Assembly: GCF_907164915.1 (NCBI RefSeq)
Contig: NC_061866.1
Location: 43,092,320 to 43,156,319 of the forward strand
Reading direction: 5' to 3'
Origin: Impatiens glandulifera
Taxonomy: Eukaryota; Streptophyta; Magnoliopsida; Ericales; Balsaminaceae
DNA length: 64,000 nt
Each line of letters begins with the position of its first letter. The stretch's first letter is position 1. Under the pieces are notes generated by a model that ran no database searches, had not been told where the DNA came from, and worked only from the letters and a program-made list of their open reading frames with translations. This document shows, piece by piece, positions 62,227-64,000 of this stretch. A program made the translations under genes and the position numbers.

Positions 62227-62544
62227 ATATTTCAAAATTATTTTAAAAAAACATTTTTCTCGAGAGCGCAAAAAATTAATGCATCAGTACTAGTGTCTTT
62301 TAGACTATGAACTAGTACTTAGAAAAATAAGTAAAGACTCACAAAAATGTCGGTGAGATTAGAACCTCTATGAACCTCATTTTAGACGTGAATCAGTGAA
62401 CTTATTTGTCACATTAATTTCTCTTCCAAAGTTATCCGTCGCGGTGTGACACATTTTGGCCTTGCGTCGATCCTGCATCTCGTGAGAGCTCTAGAAAGGC
62501 TGTCTTACCCATATGAACCTACAATACGTAAATTAATTCATGTA

Positions 62545-63302
62545 CTAGGTTGGGTTACTATAATTCTCAGTTTCGTTTGTAGACATTAATCCCATCCCCC
62601 TCGATGTATTTCTCACTAGCCTCGAGCTTAGTGGTTTGGTCAGAGGATCCGCCAAATTCATCTCTGACCTTACAAAGTTTAGTGATATCACTCTATGTTT
62701 AATCAGTTGTTTCACTAAACAATGCTGCACCCGCATGTGTCGACTTTTTCCATTATAATTATCATTATTGGCTCTACCAATGGCTGCTTTGCAATCACAA
62801 TGTATCGATATAGAAGGCATGAGATTTTTCCATAAAGGGATATCTGCTAAGAAATTTCTAAGCCACTTAGCCTCAATACCTGCCAAATCGAGAGCAATAA
62901 ACTCTTACTCCATTGTAGAACGTTCTATACAAGTCTGCTTTGCTGATTTCCAAGAGACATCATCTTTTCCTATAGTAAATATGAATCCACTTGTAGACTT
63001 GATTTCATCTGAATCAGAAATCCAGTTAGCATCACAATAACCCTCAAGTACGGCTGGAAAATCACAATAGTATATACCAAAATCTATAGTTCCACGTAAA
63101 TATCTTAAAATTCTATTTAGTGCAATCCAATGATCTTTATTAAGATTCTGAGTGTATCTACTCAATCTATTAACTGCATATGCAATATCTGGTCTCGAAC
63201 AATTCATCAGATACATGAGACTCCCAACTATTTTAGCATAATCAAATTGATAAACACTATTTCCAGTATTTTTCTTTAAGTGTAAATTAGAGTCATAAGG
63301 AG
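62545..63302 (-). pseudogene. Ty1/copia pol 3' part (end of RT and RNase H), one in-frame stop
   Basis: Minus-strand frame 63302-62545. Typical copia blocks appear in order: [20 protein letters not shown], the connection region [18 protein letters not shown], the STSGFIF block, then the RNase H end with DCKAAI and HMRVQHCLVKQLI, and ADPLTKPL. A TAA at 62905-62907 falls within the normal STME-EFIAL stretch, where a Ser or similar codon is expected; the frame is otherwise open. Upstream pol is missing because another element's end abuts at 63303. It is a dead retrotransposon remnant. Confidence 0.88.
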
Positions 63303-64000
63303 TAGGGGTGTCAAAAATGAACTCGACCCACCAACCCGACACGAGTCGACCCAAAGAATATTGGGTTAGGGTTGGGGTTTTCGGGTTTTAATCATTTCGG
63401 GTTAGACCCAAAATATAACATGAAAAAGAAAATTGGGTTGGATTGGGTTTGGGTCAACCCGGGTTGCCTGCGACAGATGCATATTCGCCTGCGATAGCCT
63501 TCGACAACCTGCAACAGCATTCGACAGATCCATTTCAAACCCAAAACGATTTAGTCAGCCCAAAACCTAAACCTAAACACTAAGATGACTAAAACCCTAA
63601 ACCATAGTTCGATTTTAGCATGCATTGAAGGTAAACGATAGAAAATGGGAAAAACTCACCTTCAATGCCTCGGGAGTTCGATGCCTCGGATAGTCGTTCG
63701 TTCGTTCTAGTCGATATGCAACCTTAGTTCATTCTAGTCGTTCGATGCCTTGGATAGTCGTTCGTTCTTCTTGGATCGTCGTCGGGGGCTCGGTTAGTCG
63801 TTGGGGGCTTGGTTAGTCGTCGGAGGAGAGGTGGTGTTTGGGGGAGGATCGTGGTCGTCGTCGGGTGTTTGGAATAGGAAGAAATTGGGGATGAGGGAAG
63901 ACGGTTTGGAAATATGAAAAGATGAGAGGGAGGGAAGAAAAGAAACTAAAAGGTTGATTTTTTTTAATTTGAGGGCAAAAGAGTCTTTTGACATAGACAA
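63303..64000. mobile_element. hAT-like element end, running out of the window
   Basis: TAGGGGTGTCAAAAATGAAC followed by dense GACCC/GGGTT motifs is characteristic of the ends of many plant hAT elements. It interrupts the copia pol sequence. Inside are TTCGACA/TGCGACAG repeats near 63470-63530 and AGTCGTTCG repeats near 63690-63810. No transposase frame is visible in this part, and the other end is not in the window. Confidence 0.5.

Overview
The window is AT-rich plant nuclear DNA. Genes are split by GT-AG introns, intergenic space is long and AT-rich, and (AT)n arrays, MITE-like elements, LINEs, Ty1/copia and Mutator-like elements (MULEs) are all present. The resident genes (seed-maturation LEA, FRIGIDA-like 4, Psb27-H2/LPA19, a Sec14-like protein, an Rf-like PPR protein) are of types found in eudicots. 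I cannot name the species.

Layout. 1-11.2 kb: glyoxalase-I-fold gene (+), SMP-type LEA gene (+) with a paired ABRE, then FRIGIDA-like 4 gene (-). 11,270-20,066: an 8.8-kb MULE with nearly identical ~393-bp terminal inverted repeats (TIRs) and a perfect 9-bp target-site duplication. It carries three gene models: an uninterrupted double-BRCT ORF (+), a MuDR-type transposase truncated after its DNA-binding domain (+), and an 11-exon DUF1985 gene (-) whose last ten exons are short, in-phase and highly acidic or repetitive. 20.2-22.0 kb: Psb27-H2/LPA19 gene, whose start codon lies only 168 bp beyond the MULE; its first intron holds three copies of a 193-bp unit. 25.4-26.5 kb: LINE remnant. 28,717-31,338: a second MULE with related ends carrying a broken hotdog-fold thioesterase copy and a CDPK EF-hand fragment. 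31-45 kb: gene-poor, with several small inverted-repeat elements. 45.5-48.8 kb: seven-exon Sec14-like gene. 50.8-54.1 kb: intronless 1116-aa PPR gene with fourteen near-identical 105-bp repeats. 55.5-58.1 kb: second LINE remnant and an AP-3 sigma gene copy lacking internal exons, next to a MULE-like end. 58.9-59.3 kb: a 22-bp/55-bp minisatellite. 61.6-63.3 kb: 3' part of a Ty1/copia element (-) cut off by a hAT-like end that runs out of the window.

The host genes do not form a pathway. Four of them (Sec14-like, FRL4, Rf-like PPR, SMP LEA) correspond, from memory, to genes lying close together on Arabidopsis chromosome 3 (At3g22410-At3g22500), so this looks like an old syntenic block inflated by transposons. 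The most unusual content is the 8.8-kb MULE, which combines a truncated transposase, an apparently intact BRCT ORF and a DUF1985 gene grown by serial exon-intron duplication. All gene models were spliced by eye without transcript support.
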